Assembly: GCA_024653215.1 (NCBI GenBank)
Contig: JANLFU010000001.1
Location: 369,932 to 433,931 of the forward strand
Length of the DNA: 64,000 bases
Direction of reading: 5' to 3'
From: Candidatus Saccharicenans sp.
Lineage (GTDB): Bacteria > Acidobacteriota > Aminicenantia > Aminicenantales > Saccharicenantaceae
Within the stretch, counting starts at the first letter, position 1, and every line of letters starts with the position of its first letter. Under the pieces are notes generated by a model that worked only from the letters and a program-made list of their open reading frames with translations, was not told the origin of the DNA and made no database searches. Below are positions 42,676 to 51,920 of this stretch, piece after piece. The position numbers and the translations under genes are program-made.

Positions 42676-44196
42676 ATGAGCATCGTAGTTGATGGGCATC
42701 TGACCATCGACCAGGTGGTTAGAGTTGCCAGAGAAAACCAGCCGGTGGAAATTCACCCGGAGGCCAAGGCCCGTATCAAGAAATGCCGGGCTCTGCTGGA
42801 AGACAAGATCAAGAAAAATGAAATCATGTACGGGGTCAATACCGGAATCGGCGAGCTGGCCAACGTCGTCCTCAGCCAGGAGCAGGTGGAGAAATTCCAG
42901 AAGTACATAATTTACAGCCACGCGGCCGGCTATGGCCAGCCCCTGCCAATAGAAGTGGTCAGGGCGGCCATGCTGTCCAGGATCAGCTGTCACTGCCACG
43001 GCCATTCCGGATTACGCCTGGAAGTGGTGGAGATGCTGGCCGAGCTGCTCAACCGCGGGGTGACCCCGGTCGTCTGCGAAAAAGGTTCGGTCGGAGCCTG
43101 CGGCGACCTGTCGCCCATGTCCCAGATTGCCCTGGTCCTGATGGGCGAAGGCGAGGCTTATTACCGCGGCGAAAGGCTTCCGGCCAGAGAAGCCCTGGAA
43201 AGGGCCGGGCTCAAGCCCCTGGTCTTCCAGGCCCGGGACGGGCTGGCCACCATCAACGGCTCTAACGTCATCACCGGGCTGGGAGCCCTGGAAGTTCACG
43301 ATGCCCTGCGCTGGATAAAGAACTCGGAAATCGTGGCGGCCATGACCCTGGAGGTCCTTAACGCCAATATGAAAGCCTACGACGAGCGGGTGCACAAGGT
43401 CCGCGGTTATCCAGGAGCCCTAACTTCGGCTGAAAATATCCGGAGGATTACCGAGGGCAGCGAGCTGCTCAAGCAGCCCGGGAAAAAAGTCCAGGACGCC
43501 TACAGCCTGAGGAGCACCCCGCAGGTGGTTGGTGCGGCCAGGGATGCCTGGCAGTGGGCCAAATACATGATTGAGGTGGAACTCAACGGGGCGGCCGATA
43601 ATCCCATCTTTTTCCCCGATGAAGACCTGGTCCTGACCGGGGCCAACTTCCAGGGAGTGCCGCAGGCCTTCGCCCTGGAACTCCTGGGAACGGCCATCAC
43701 CACCGTCTGCGTCCTGTCCGAGCGACGGGTCAACCGGCTGATGAACCCCCATCTCAGCGTGGGGCTTCCGGCCTTTCTAACCCGCGGGGCAGGTATGTTT
43801 TCCGGCCTGATGCTGAGCCAGTACACGGCCGGAGCCCTGGTCTGCGAGAACCGGGTGCTGTCCCACCCGGCGGCCACCGGCTCCATACCGGCTGCGGCCG
43901 ACCAGGAAGATTTCGTCAGCATGGGCATGACCACCGCCCTCAAGACCAGGCAGATCCTGGATAACGCCCAGGCCGTGCTGGCCATTGAGTTCATTGCCGG
44001 GGCCCAGGCCATAGATTTCCGCAAGCCGCTTCGGCCCAGCCCGGCGGTCCAGGCTGCCTATGAAGTCATCAGGAAGTACGTTGACTTCATGGACGAAGAC
44101 CGGCCGCTCTATTCTGACATCAACCGGCTGAAGGAAGTGGTCCAGAGCGGAGAAATCCTGGAGGCGGTGGAGAAAGTTACCGGACCGTTAAAATAA
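42676..44196 (+). CDS. Histidine ammonia-lyase homologue with Ala-Cys-Gly MIO triad
   Basis: A 506-residue MIO-type lyase. The ATG at 42676 is chosen because AGGAGG lies 5 bases upstream; an ATG at 42649 is not supported. HAL-type residues are present: the catalytic Tyr in YGVNTGIGEL (Y52), the Ser-His pair in IIYSHAAGYGQPL (S81, H82) that marks histidine preference, and the ADQEDFVSMG segment. The MIO-forming tripeptide, normally Ala-Ser-Gly, reads A141-C142-G143 (codon TGC at 43099-43101) in GSVGACGDLSPMSQ. In a known HAL the Ser-to-Cys mutant was reported to remain active, so activity is possible. No hutU, hutI or hutG is adjacent, so the pathway is unclear. Confidence 0.88.
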   Translation: MSIVVDGHLTIDQVVRVARENQPVEIHPEAKARIKKCRALLEDKIKKNEIMYGVNTGIGELANVVLSQEQVEKFQKYIIYSHAAGYGQPLPIEVVRAAMLSRISCHCHGHSGLRLEVVEMLAELLNRGVTPVVCEKGSVGACGDLSPMSQIALVLMGEGEAYYRGERLPAREALERAGLKPLVFQARDGLATINGSNVITGLGALEVHDALRWIKNSEIVAAMTLEVLNANMKAYDERVHKVRGYPGALTSAENIRRITEGSELLKQPGKKVQDAYSLRSTPQVVGAARDAWQWAKYMIEVELNGAADNPIFFPDEDLVLTGANFQGVPQAFALELLGTAITTVCVLSERRVNRLMNPHLSVGLPAFLTRGAGMFSGLMLSQYTAGALVCENRVLSHPAATGSIPAAADQEDFVSMGMTTALKTRQILDNAQAVLAIEFIAGAQAIDFRKPLRPSPAVQAAYEVIRKYVDFMDEDRPLYSDINRLKEVVQSGEILEAVEKVTGPLK

Positions 44197-44219
44197 ATTT
44201 TATAAGATGAATAAATAAA

Positions 44220-44939
44220 ATGACAACGGAAAGGGTGGTCCTGGTTACCGGCAGCACCGGGCACCTGGGCCCGGCCGTGGCCCGCTGCCTGGCGGCCGAT
44301 TTCAAGCTGATTGCCCTGCATTATTTCAAGAACAAAGAAAAGGCTGAAGCCCTGAAGCAAGAAATTGAAAAATCAGGTCGGCAGGTGAAAATTTTCGCGG
44401 CCGACCTGAACAGCGAAGAGGGCGCGGCTGACCTGGTCAACCGGGTCCGGGCCCATTTCGGACGGCTGGATATCCTGGTTAATATTCCAGGAGCCATTCG
44501 AACCAGGCCCTGGGACCAGCTCGACCGCAACGACTGGGAAGATATCTTTCGCTCCAACCTGGAAAGCTCCTATTTCTGTATGAAACACGCTCTCCCCGGA
44601 ATGAGAGAACAAAAATGGGGCCGGATTATAAACATCGGCTTTCACCTGGTTGAGCATCTGGGTTCCTTTCCCGGGGTTACTCCTTATGCCGTGGCCAAGA
44701 CCGGTCTGCTGATTTTAACCAGGACGGCGGCGGTGGCCGAGGCGGAGAATAACATTACCGTAAACATGGTATCCCCGGGCCTGATAGAAGGCGGGGAAAT
44801 ACCGCCTTCGCTAAAAATAAAGGAAGGTCAGCTCGGCCGGGCCGAAGACGTGGCCGAGGCAGTGGCCTTCCTGGTCTCGGACAGAGCCGGTAAGATTACA
44901 GGCACCAACCTGATCGTGGCCGGAACCTGGAAGATGTGA
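44220..44939 (+). CDS. Short-chain dehydrogenase/reductase
   Basis: A 239-residue classical SDR of the 3-oxoacyl-ACP reductase type. The NAD(P) site TGSTGHLGPAVARCLA (TGxxxGxG, with small deviations), the NIPGAI strand, and the catalytic Tyr-x-x-x-Lys in YAVAKTGLLILTRTAA are present, with GLIEGGEIP and a standard GTNLIVAGTW end. A basic residue-rich loop (KNKEKAEALKQEIEKSGRQ) follows the first helix. It lies 23 bases after the ammonia-lyase gene, likely co-transcribed, but a metabolic link is not shown. Substrate unknown. Confidence 0.88.
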   Translation: MTTERVVLVTGSTGHLGPAVARCLAADFKLIALHYFKNKEKAEALKQEIEKSGRQVKIFAADLNSEEGAADLVNRVRAHFGRLDILVNIPGAIRTRPWDQLDRNDWEDIFRSNLESSYFCMKHALPGMREQKWGRIINIGFHLVEHLGSFPGVTPYAVAKTGLLILTRTAAVAEAENNITVNMVSPGLIEGGEIPPSLKIKEGQLGRAEDVAEAVAFLVSDRAGKITGTNLIVAGTWKM

Positions 44940-45015
44940 TCATAAACAGGACCCTGGCCGTTGCTGGCAGTAACCAGCCTGGCTGAGGTCTTTTCCAGGC
45001 TGAAGGAAATAAAAG

Positions 45016-46506
45016 ATGAAAAAAAATATCAGTAATACCCGAGCCGCTTTATTCTGCCTATCAGGGGCCGGCCTGCTGGTCCTGCTGTTCTTGATAATTT
45101 CAGCCTGCCAGACGCCTGAATCCCTGACCAGGGGCCGGCAGAAGTCCCTGGAGAAAGGGCTGTTGCGACCGGTTTACCTGAAGGGTCAGAGGCCGGAAAA
45201 AATGAGGCTGGCCGACCGCATGTCCTTTTATAAGGTGCCCGGGGTCAGCCTGGCCGTCATGGACAGATATCGCCTGGAGTGGAGCCGGACCTACGGTTAT
45301 AAAGACATCGTCCAGTATCAGCCCTTGACCAGAAATACCGTCTTCCAAACAGGCGACCTGAGCCAGCCGGTTTCAGCCGCCGTGGCCCTGCGCCTGGTGG
45401 AAAAGGGCCTGGTCAGCCTGGAAGCCAACCTCGGCGATTATTACCTGGACATAGCCTTTTCTGGAAGGAAGTTCAGGCCATCAGAAAAGTTCAGTTTCAC
45501 GCTGTCCAACCTGTTGAGTCATAATGCCGGTTTCTATCCCTGGACTTCAGAAGGTTATTCCCGGTCGACAGCTCTGCCGGATCTCGGAGCCGTTCTCCGG
45601 GGTGAAGAGCCGGCCCGAAACTACCATAGCTACCGGGGGTTCGACCCGGAAATACCCGTCCGCTTTTCTGATTTTAACTACGTGCTGCTCGAACAGTACC
45701 TGACCAGCCGCACCGGAAAGAGCTGGCCGGAGCTTTCCCGGGAAGAGGTCCTGGAGCCGCTTGGCCTGAAGAATACCTTTTTTGGAATCCCGGCGGTTGA
45801 GGACGTGGCCCTGGGCCATCTCCGGGAGGGCGAGGAGATTGAAGGTGGCTGGTACCGGTACCCGGAGCAGGCGGCCCGGGGCTTATGGTCAACACCTGAA
45901 GAATACCTGGACCTGGTCATCGAACTCATGGACTGTGCCCGGGGCAAGACCGGTGGTTTGCTCTCACCGGCCCTGGCTAGGAGGATGCTTTCTCCTCAGG
46001 CGGCCGGAAGCGGGTATGGCTTTCGCCTGGAAGGGGAGCACGAAAAATTCAAGCTCTTCTTGAAGGGTAAGACCCGGGGTTACCGGGCGGCAGTGCTCAT
46101 CTACCCGGCCCTCGGCCAGGGAGCGGTGGTTATGACCAACAGCGACAACGGCGGCGTGCTGATTGAAGAAATCCTGCGCGGGCTGGCGGTCATCTACGGC
46201 TGGCCCGATTACCAGCCCGAGGAGAAAACCCTTTTCCGCCTGCCGCCTGAAATTTACCAGAAATACACCGGCCGCTACCAGGTCAACGAAAGCTATTTCC
46301 TGGATGTCGATTACCAGGATTATTACCTGATCGTCCACCCGACCGGCCAGGCGGCCACCAAGTTTTACGTGGAAACCCAGACCATCTTTTTCTCGATGGA
46401 CCCGTTTATCAGGATTAAGTTCAACCTGGACGAGCAGGGCCGGGTGACCGGGCTGGTGCTCTGGCAGGAGGATTACGAGGTCAGGGCCCGAAAAATTGAA
46501 GAGTAG
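45016..46506 (+). CDS. Beta-lactamase-fold lipoprotein lacking catalytic Ser and Lys
   Basis: A 496-residue lipoprotein (lipobox ISAC, C31) with the fold of class C beta-lactamase/PBP-like esterases (for example LSHNAGFYPW and a C-terminal DUF3471-like domain with YTGRYQVNESYFLDV). The nucleophile motif SxxK, expected in a GSLSK-like context, is here DLSQ (D114, Q117). The YxN motif reads FSD (F217-D219), and the third motif is not recognisable. All three active-site motifs are thus lost, so it is a probable pseudoenzyme, possibly binding muropeptide or a protein. The gene is intact and has a normal ribosome-binding site (GAAGGA). It could alternatively use a different catalytic residue. Confidence 0.8.
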   Translation: MKKNISNTRAALFCLSGAGLLVLLFLIISACQTPESLTRGRQKSLEKGLLRPVYLKGQRPEKMRLADRMSFYKVPGVSLAVMDRYRLEWSRTYGYKDIVQYQPLTRNTVFQTGDLSQPVSAAVALRLVEKGLVSLEANLGDYYLDIAFSGRKFRPSEKFSFTLSNLLSHNAGFYPWTSEGYSRSTALPDLGAVLRGEEPARNYHSYRGFDPEIPVRFSDFNYVLLEQYLTSRTGKSWPELSREEVLEPLGLKNTFFGIPAVEDVALGHLREGEEIEGGWYRYPEQAARGLWSTPEEYLDLVIELMDCARGKTGGLLSPALARRMLSPQAAGSGYGFRLEGEHEKFKLFLKGKTRGYRAAVLIYPALGQGAVVMTNSDNGGVLIEEILRGLAVIYGWPDYQPEEKTLFRLPPEIYQKYTGRYQVNESYFLDVDYQDYYLIVHPTGQAATKFYVETQTIFFSMDPFIRIKFNLDEQGRVTGLVLWQEDYEVRARKIEE

Positions 46507-46538
46507 AACCCGGTTTGTTCTTTAAGTTCGCAGGAGAT

Positions 46539-47603
46539 TTAGTCAACCCTCACCAGGGTTAATTCCACCTTCCTGGTTTTCCCGTCCCTTTCCACGGTCA
46601 GGGTGACCCGGTCTCCAATCTTGTAATCGTCGAGAAGATTGTACAGGTCGTCGTAGGAACGTATTTTCTTTCCGTCTATTTCCTTGATGACATCCTGGAT
46701 AACCAGCCGGCCCATCCGGCTCCTGGTCAGGCCGCGCAGACCCTTGCGGTAGGCCTCGGAGTCAGCGGGGACTTCGTAGATAACCACGCCCTGAATTCCC
46801 AGGCGCTGGCCGTAGCGGTCAGATAGCAGGGTCAGGCCCAGGCCAGGTCTTATTACCCGTCCATACTGGATGATCTGGGGCACAATCTTCTTGATGGTGT
46901 CAACCGGGATGGCAAAGCCGATGCCCGATGAAGTGCGGGAGGGGGAGACGATCATGGTGTTCATGCCGATGAGCTCACCGGCCGAGTTGAGCAGCGGACC
47001 GCCGGAATTTCCGGGGTTAATGGCCGCGTCGGTCTGAATCATGTCCCGGATGGTTACCCCGCCGGCCCCGGGCATGCTCCGGCCGAGGGCGCTAACTATT
47101 CCCGTTGTGACCGTGTGGTCAAAGCCGAAGGGATTGCCAATGGCAATGACCTTCTGGCCCACCTGCAGGTTGCTGGAGGTGCCGATTTTTATAGGGAAAA
47201 GCCCCTTCAGGCTGCCTTCAATTTTCAGGACGGCTATATCCTTGTTCGGTTCCTTGCCAACCAGCTTGGCCTGCCGCTCTTCCTGGTTGGGCAGGGTGAT
47301 ATTGAACAGGTCCCCGTCTTCTATAACATGGTAGTTGGTGATGATGTGCCCGCGCTCATCCCAGATAAAACCGGAGCCACTGCCCCGGGGCACAGCTTCT
47401 TCTGTCCAGGAGAAAAAGTCGCGGACCAGTTGAATGTTGGTGATGAAGACCACGGAGTTCTGGGCTTTCTTGACAACTTCGATGGTATTCTTTTCGTCTT
47501 CGGTCAGCTGGGCCTGGAGGTTCCGGGTAATGAACAAAGCGCTTAAAACCAGCAGGCCGAATAAAATAAAAATACTCCTTTTCCTGTTCTTCAGGTTTTT
47601 CAT
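46539..47603 (-). CDS. HtrA/Deg-type serine protease with PDZ domain
   Basis: A 354-residue periplasmic or membrane-anchored protease. One N-terminal hydrophobic segment (RSIFILFGLLVLSALFITR) is followed by a trypsin-like domain with His in TNYHVIEDGD (about residue 91), Asp in KDIAVLKI (about 120) and Ser in NPGNSGGPLLN (about 200). A single C-terminal PDZ domain ends it (GLRGLTRSRMGRLVIQDVIKEIDGKKIRSYDDLYNLL). A GGAAAGGAAAGG-rich leader precedes the ATG. It degrades misfolded envelope proteins. Confidence 0.94.
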   Translation of the reverse strand: MKNLKNRKRSIFILFGLLVLSALFITRNLQAQLTEDEKNTIEVVKKAQNSVVFITNIQLVRDFFSWTEEAVPRGSGSGFIWDERGHIITNYHVIEDGDLFNITLPNQEERQAKLVGKEPNKDIAVLKIEGSLKGLFPIKIGTSSNLQVGQKVIAIGNPFGFDHTVTTGIVSALGRSMPGAGGVTIRDMIQTDAAINPGNSGGPLLNSAGELIGMNTMIVSPSRTSSGIGFAIPVDTIKKIVPQIIQYGRVIRPGLGLTLLSDRYGQRLGIQGVVIYEVPADSEAYRKGLRGLTRSRMGRLVIQDVIKEIDGKKIRSYDDLYNLLDDYKIGDRVTLTVERDGKTRKVELTLVRVD

Positions 47604-47694
47604 TTTCCTTTCCTTTCCTTTTGAGCCGATATATTAACTTTACTCTTGAATAACTCTGGATTCAAGGAATTGTTTTTAAGCTGAGGTGGAGAAA

Positions 47695-48906
47695 TCAAAC
47701 GGGGGGAGCCTGGAGGTGGCCCGAAGTCGATTCTATTTCCCTGGCCCCGAAGTAGCTGTGGTCCTTGGGCAGGTAAAACAGGAAAACAGCCAGGGATAGA
47801 AGGCCGACCAGGATGAACGGGAAACGGATGCTGAGGAGGTCCGACAGAAATCCTGAAACCAGGCTGATGACCGCGCCCGATATCATCTGGATGTTGGAAA
47901 TCCAGCTGAAGGCCTGGGTCTGGTCTTCGTCCCTGACGGTCGAACCCACAAAGGTATGAAGCGAAGGGTAGGTCATCAGCAGGAATCCGCCAAACAGGAG
48001 CAGGGCGGTAACTGATAGCGTCTGGTTCAATGACAGGCCTATGACCATCAGACAGACAGTGGCCCCGGCCAGGCTGGTCAGGAAGACCTGCTTGCGGCCG
48101 AATTTCCGGCTCCAGAAGCCGTAAAGGTAACCGGTGACCGTTCCCAGTCCTATCCACAGGGCCAGGTAGACTCCGGTCCGGCCCATGGGAATGTTAAAGC
48201 TGTTGTGGAGCAGCGAAGGGGCGTAATAGACGGTTACCGACCAGCCCATTCCGCCAAAGAAAAAGCCCGGCAGCAGGTGGCTGACTTTCTTGAGTACCCG
48301 TAGCCAGTTCCGGGCTGAAAGGTCGGGCCTGACCGGCTGCCGGGATGATACGCCGTTGATGACCATTACCCCAACCGCAGTTATCAGCAGCCCGACCACG
48401 GCCCAGGCATAGAGCGGGGCCTTCCAGCCATAATTCTGGGCGATATAACCTGTGGTTATAAAGGCCAGGAGCACACCGAGGTTGCCAGAGCCGCTCTGGA
48501 TGCCCATGGCGTCGTCCAGCTCCCGTCCCAGGCCGGAGCGGGATCGGGAAATCCAGGCAATAACAATCGGATGATAGAAGCTGGTGAAAGCCCTGAGCAA
48601 TATGAACAACAGCATCAGGACGACGAAAGAAGGGGAGAAAGGAACGAGAAAGCTGGCCAGGCAGATGCCCAGGCCGCTGGCCAGCATCAACCAGCGGTAT
48701 TCGTGCCGGAAAGACAGGGCCACCACCCAGAACTGGACCAGGATGGTGGTGATGAGGCCGAGGTTGGACAGAAGGCCAATCTGGGAATACTTTTTTATAA
48801 GGAAGGCCTGGCTGTAGAGTATGGGAAATATGGTCGGGGTGACGATGGTGGCAGCATCGGTCAGGGCGTGAAACAGCGAGGCCGAAAGCAAAATTTGCTT
48901 CTTCAT
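47695..48906 (-). CDS. Major facilitator superfamily transporter
   Basis: A 403-residue protein with about twelve membrane segments. The start at 48906 (MKKQILLSASLFHALTDAATIVTPTIFPILY) is preferred; the upstream frame adds 33 residues of unlikely sequence. Charged loops such as SRSRSGLGRELDDAMGIQSGSGNLG and FGRKQVF match the MFS half-repeat pattern. The first helix, with ALTDAATIVTPTIF, resembles the fosmidomycin-resistance (Fsr)-like and related bacterial exporters. Substrate unknown. It is divergent from the propeller protein gene. Confidence 0.88.
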   Translation of the reverse strand: MKKQILLSASLFHALTDAATIVTPTIFPILYSQAFLIKKYSQIGLLSNLGLITTILVQFWVVALSFRHEYRWLMLASGLGICLASFLVPFSPSFVVLMLLFILLRAFTSFYHPIVIAWISRSRSGLGRELDDAMGIQSGSGNLGVLLAFITTGYIAQNYGWKAPLYAWAVVGLLITAVGVMVINGVSSRQPVRPDLSARNWLRVLKKVSHLLPGFFFGGMGWSVTVYYAPSLLHNSFNIPMGRTGVYLALWIGLGTVTGYLYGFWSRKFGRKQVFLTSLAGATVCLMVIGLSLNQTLSVTALLLFGGFLLMTYPSLHTFVGSTVRDEDQTQAFSWISNIQMISGAVISLVSGFLSDLLSIRFPFILVGLLSLAVFLFYLPKDHSYFGAREIESTSGHLQAPPV

Positions 48907-48988
48907 TCTTGTGGTTCTATCCTCAATATAAGCAGATAATTTACCACCGGCCGGGACGGTTGGCAACCGGGTCAACCGCAAATACCTG

Positions 48989-49018
48989 TTGCCTGAGCCC
49001 GCCACAAATTTGTAAAAT
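48989..49018 (+). promoter_or_regulatory. Promoter of the Asp-box propeller gene
   Basis: TTGCCT at 48989-48994, an 18-base spacer, and TAAAAT at 49013-49018. ATG 49050 lies about 25 bases downstream of the predicted start, behind CTGGAGGTT. Confidence 0.5.
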
Positions 49019-49049
49019 CATTCTCTTAATGCCTGACCTGGAGGTTATC

Positions 49050-51920
49050 ATGAAAAACTTGATGAGAAACAGAGATTGCTCTTATTTAAGGGTATTTTCA
49101 ATTTTGTTTCTGCTGGTTTTCTGTGCCGGGCTGCTCCCGGCCCAGACCACGGCCCAGCAGAGGCTGAGTTCCTGGGAGCTTCACCAGAAGCTGGCCCGCG
49201 AATCGTGGTTTAAGAATTTTGAATGGCAGAATCTCGGTCCTTATTTTATGGGCGGCAGAATCTGCGAGATCAAGGGCTATGCCTCCGACCCGCGCCGGAT
49301 ACTGGTGGCCGCGGCCAGCGGCGGCCTGTGGTTGACCGAAAACAGCGGCACCACCTGGACCCCGCTCTTCGACGACCAGTCCTGGGTTGGCTTTGGCAGC
49401 GTGGCCATATATGAAAAAGATAAGAACCTGCTCTGGGCCGGGACGGGCGAAGAGAATTCTTCCCGGTCTTCCTACGCCGGAACGGGTGTCTTCAAGTCCA
49501 CCGACGGCGGCCGCACCTGGCAGCACCTGGGCCTCACCGACACTCATCACATTGCCGATATAATAATTCATCCCGAAAATCCGGAAACTGTCTACGTGGC
49601 GACCATAGGCCATCTTTATACCGAGAATGAAGAGCGCGGTGTGTTCAAGACCACCGACGGCGGGAAAACCTGGCAGAAGGTCCTTTACATCTCGCCCAAG
49701 ACCGGGGTCATCAGCCTGGTCATGGACCCGTCCAACCCCGAAGTTCTCTATGCCGCTTCCTGGGAAAGGATCAGAAAAGCCTGGAACATGACCGAGTCTG
49801 GAAAGGAAAGCGCCATTTACAAAACCACCGACGGTGGAAAGACCTGGAGAAAAATCGTCAACGGTTTTCCCCAGAACGAGTATGTTGGGCGCATCGGCCT
49901 GGCCGTCAGTCCTTCTAACCCGAAGGTGGTCTATGCTTTCCTGGATAACCAGGAGCCGAGGACCCAGCCCAAGCCAAGGGAGGAAACGAAGGGCGCCCTG
50001 ACCATTGAAGCCCTGAAGAAGATGACCGTCCAGGATTTTCTGAAACTGGAAGACGGCAAGCTGGAAGCCCTGCTCCGGCAGAACCGGGCCCCCCAGGTAT
50101 TTACGGCTAAATCGGTTAAGGAAGCGGTCCAGCAGAAGAAGCTGTCTCTCCCCGAGCTGGTTGATATACTCCAGGGCGGAGCCAATGCTGCTCTCTTCAC
50201 CACCCAGGTCAAGGGGGCGGAGCTCTACCGCAGCGATGACGGCGGGGAAACCTGGAAGAAGACCCATGAAGGTTTCCTGCCCAACTCCATCGTCAATACC
50301 TACGGGTATTACTTCGGCAAGATGTTCGTTTCGCCAGAGAATGAAAACGTGGTCTACCTGCTGGGCGTGCCGCTGATGAAATCGACCGACGGCGGCAAGA
50401 CTTTCAAGGAAATACCCGAAGTCGGTGGCTCTTATGGCTACGGGTACGCCGACGTCCATCCCGACCACCACGCCCTGTGGGTAAACCCCAATGACCCGAG
50501 GGAAGTCTGGATAGGAAACGACGGCGGGCTGAATGTCTCCTACGATGCCGGGCGAACCTTCCAGAGGATTGCCAACCTGCCGCTGGCCCAGTGTTATACC
50601 GTCAGCTTCGATATGGAAACGCCCTACAACATCTACGTGGGCCTCCAGGACAACGGTGTCAATGTCGGCCCGCGGGATTTTGTTTTCGGGCGCCGGGACA
50701 AGGACTGGAGGATGATCCTGGGTGGCGACGGGGCCTTTGTCGAGCCCAGCCTGCAGGAAAAAGGCATTGTCTACGCCGAGTACCAGTTCGGAAGCCTTTT
50801 CCGGCTCAACCTGAACAACCCGCGGGAGACCAAGTCCATCAAACCCCAGCTCAAGACGGTCCAGGCTCCGTATCGTTTCAACTGGCTGACCCCGTTCCTG
50901 ATTTCAAAGCATAATCCCTTCACCCTGCTCTTGGGGGCCAATAAAGTCCTGAAGTCGGTGGACCGCGGCGATAACTGGCTGGAAATCTCTCCCGACCTTA
51001 CCGACCGCAAAAATATCGACGGCGACGTGCCCTTTGCCACCATCACCGCCCTGGCCGAATCACCCCTCACTCCCGAAGTGATTTATGCCGGCACCGACGA
51101 CGGCAACGTCTGGGTCACCAGGAACGGCGGCTGCTCCTGGGAGAAGATAACCGCCGGGCTGCCCAAGAAATGGGTGACCAGGCTCGAGGCCAGCCGCTTC
51201 CAGCCGGGCCGGGTTTACCTGACCATGATCGGCTACCGCGAGGATGACTTCAGCACCTACGTCTTTTCTTCAGAAGATTACGGGAAGACCTGGGTTTCCA
51301 TAAAAAGCAACCTTCCGGAGGAAGGCTGCAATGTCATCCGGGAAGATACGGTTAACGAAAACATAATTTACCTGGGGACCGACCTGACCGCTTATGTCAG
51401 CCTCGACCGGGGGAAGACCTGGCATTCCCTGAGGGCCAACCTGCCGACCCTGCCGGTCTATGATATGAAGATTCATCCCCGGGAAAGAGAGCTGCTCATC
51501 GGCACCCACAGCCGCGGGGTTTTCGTGTTGCCCCTGAAGAAGATCCAGGAATTGACACTGGAGGTCCTGGGCAAGGCTCTCCATGTACTGGAGCCGGATG
51601 AAGTTCAACTCCCCTTGGCCAGAAGGGGGGAAGCTCCGGCCGTGGAAGTTGCCGCCCGCATCCTGGTGTATTCAAAAGACGGTGGACAGGGCAAACTGGC
51701 AATTAAGACTACAACCGGAAAAATCCTCAAGGAAATGGCTGTGGACCTCAAGCCTGGCTTAAATGACCTGTCCTGGGACCTGAAAGCCGAGGGCCAGAAG
51801 GAAAGGGTGGCGGCCGGCGAATACCAGGTTGAAGTCAGCCTCGGCCAGGAAACCCAGGCCCGCAAGCTCCGCCTGGTGGCGGCCAGCATGCGCTACATGG
51901 AGTTCGAGGTGGATGACTGA
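49050..51920 (+). CDS. Secreted Asp-box (BNR) beta-propeller protein, VPS10/sortilin-like
   Basis: A 956-residue exported protein. Start at 49050 (MKNLMRNRD) with CTGGAGG upstream. A signal segment (VFSILFLLVFCAGLLPAQ) precedes about ten Asp-box repeats: STDGGRTW, TTDGGKTW (twice), SDDGGETW, STDGGKTF, SYDAGRTF, SVDRGDNW, TRNGGCSW, SEDYGKTW and SLDRGKTW. These blades place it with the VPS10-like/BNR propellers common in Acidobacteria-type genomes. A C-terminal domain with a beta-sandwich look (about residues 870-956) follows. No glycosidase active-site residues can be named, so it may be a binding protein. Its stop overlaps the thioesterase start. Confidence 0.85.
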   Translation: MKNLMRNRDCSYLRVFSILFLLVFCAGLLPAQTTAQQRLSSWELHQKLARESWFKNFEWQNLGPYFMGGRICEIKGYASDPRRILVAAASGGLWLTENSGTTWTPLFDDQSWVGFGSVAIYEKDKNLLWAGTGEENSSRSSYAGTGVFKSTDGGRTWQHLGLTDTHHIADIIIHPENPETVYVATIGHLYTENEERGVFKTTDGGKTWQKVLYISPKTGVISLVMDPSNPEVLYAASWERIRKAWNMTESGKESAIYKTTDGGKTWRKIVNGFPQNEYVGRIGLAVSPSNPKVVYAFLDNQEPRTQPKPREETKGALTIEALKKMTVQDFLKLEDGKLEALLRQNRAPQVFTAKSVKEAVQQKKLSLPELVDILQGGANAALFTTQVKGAELYRSDDGGETWKKTHEGFLPNSIVNTYGYYFGKMFVSPENENVVYLLGVPLMKSTDGGKTFKEIPEVGGSYGYGYADVHPDHHALWVNPNDPREVWIGNDGGLNVSYDAGRTFQRIANLPLAQCYTVSFDMETPYNIYVGLQDNGVNVGPRDFVFGRRDKDWRMILGGDGAFVEPSLQEKGIVYAEYQFGSLFRLNLNNPRETKSIKPQLKTVQAPYRFNWLTPFLISKHNPFTLLLGANKVLKSVDRGDNWLEISPDLTDRKNIDGDVPFATITALAESPLTPEVIYAGTDDGNVWVTRNGGCSWEKITAGLPKKWVTRLEASRFQPGRVYLTMIGYREDDFSTYVFSSEDYGKTWVSIKSNLPEEGCNVIREDTVNENIIYLGTDLTAYVSLDRGKTWHSLRANLPTLPVYDMKIHPRERELLIGTHSRGVFVLPLKKIQELTLEVLGKALHVLEPDEVQLPLARRGEAPAVEVAARILVYSKDGGQGKLAIKTTTGKILKEMAVDLKPGLNDLSWDLKAEGQKERVAAGEYQVEVSLGQETQARKLRLVAASMRYMEFEVDD

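Noticed and set aside
45638..45647. tRNA T-loop-like GGTTCGACCC
   Set aside because: It lies inside the reading frame of the beta-lactamase-fold gene and no cloverleaf can be built around it.
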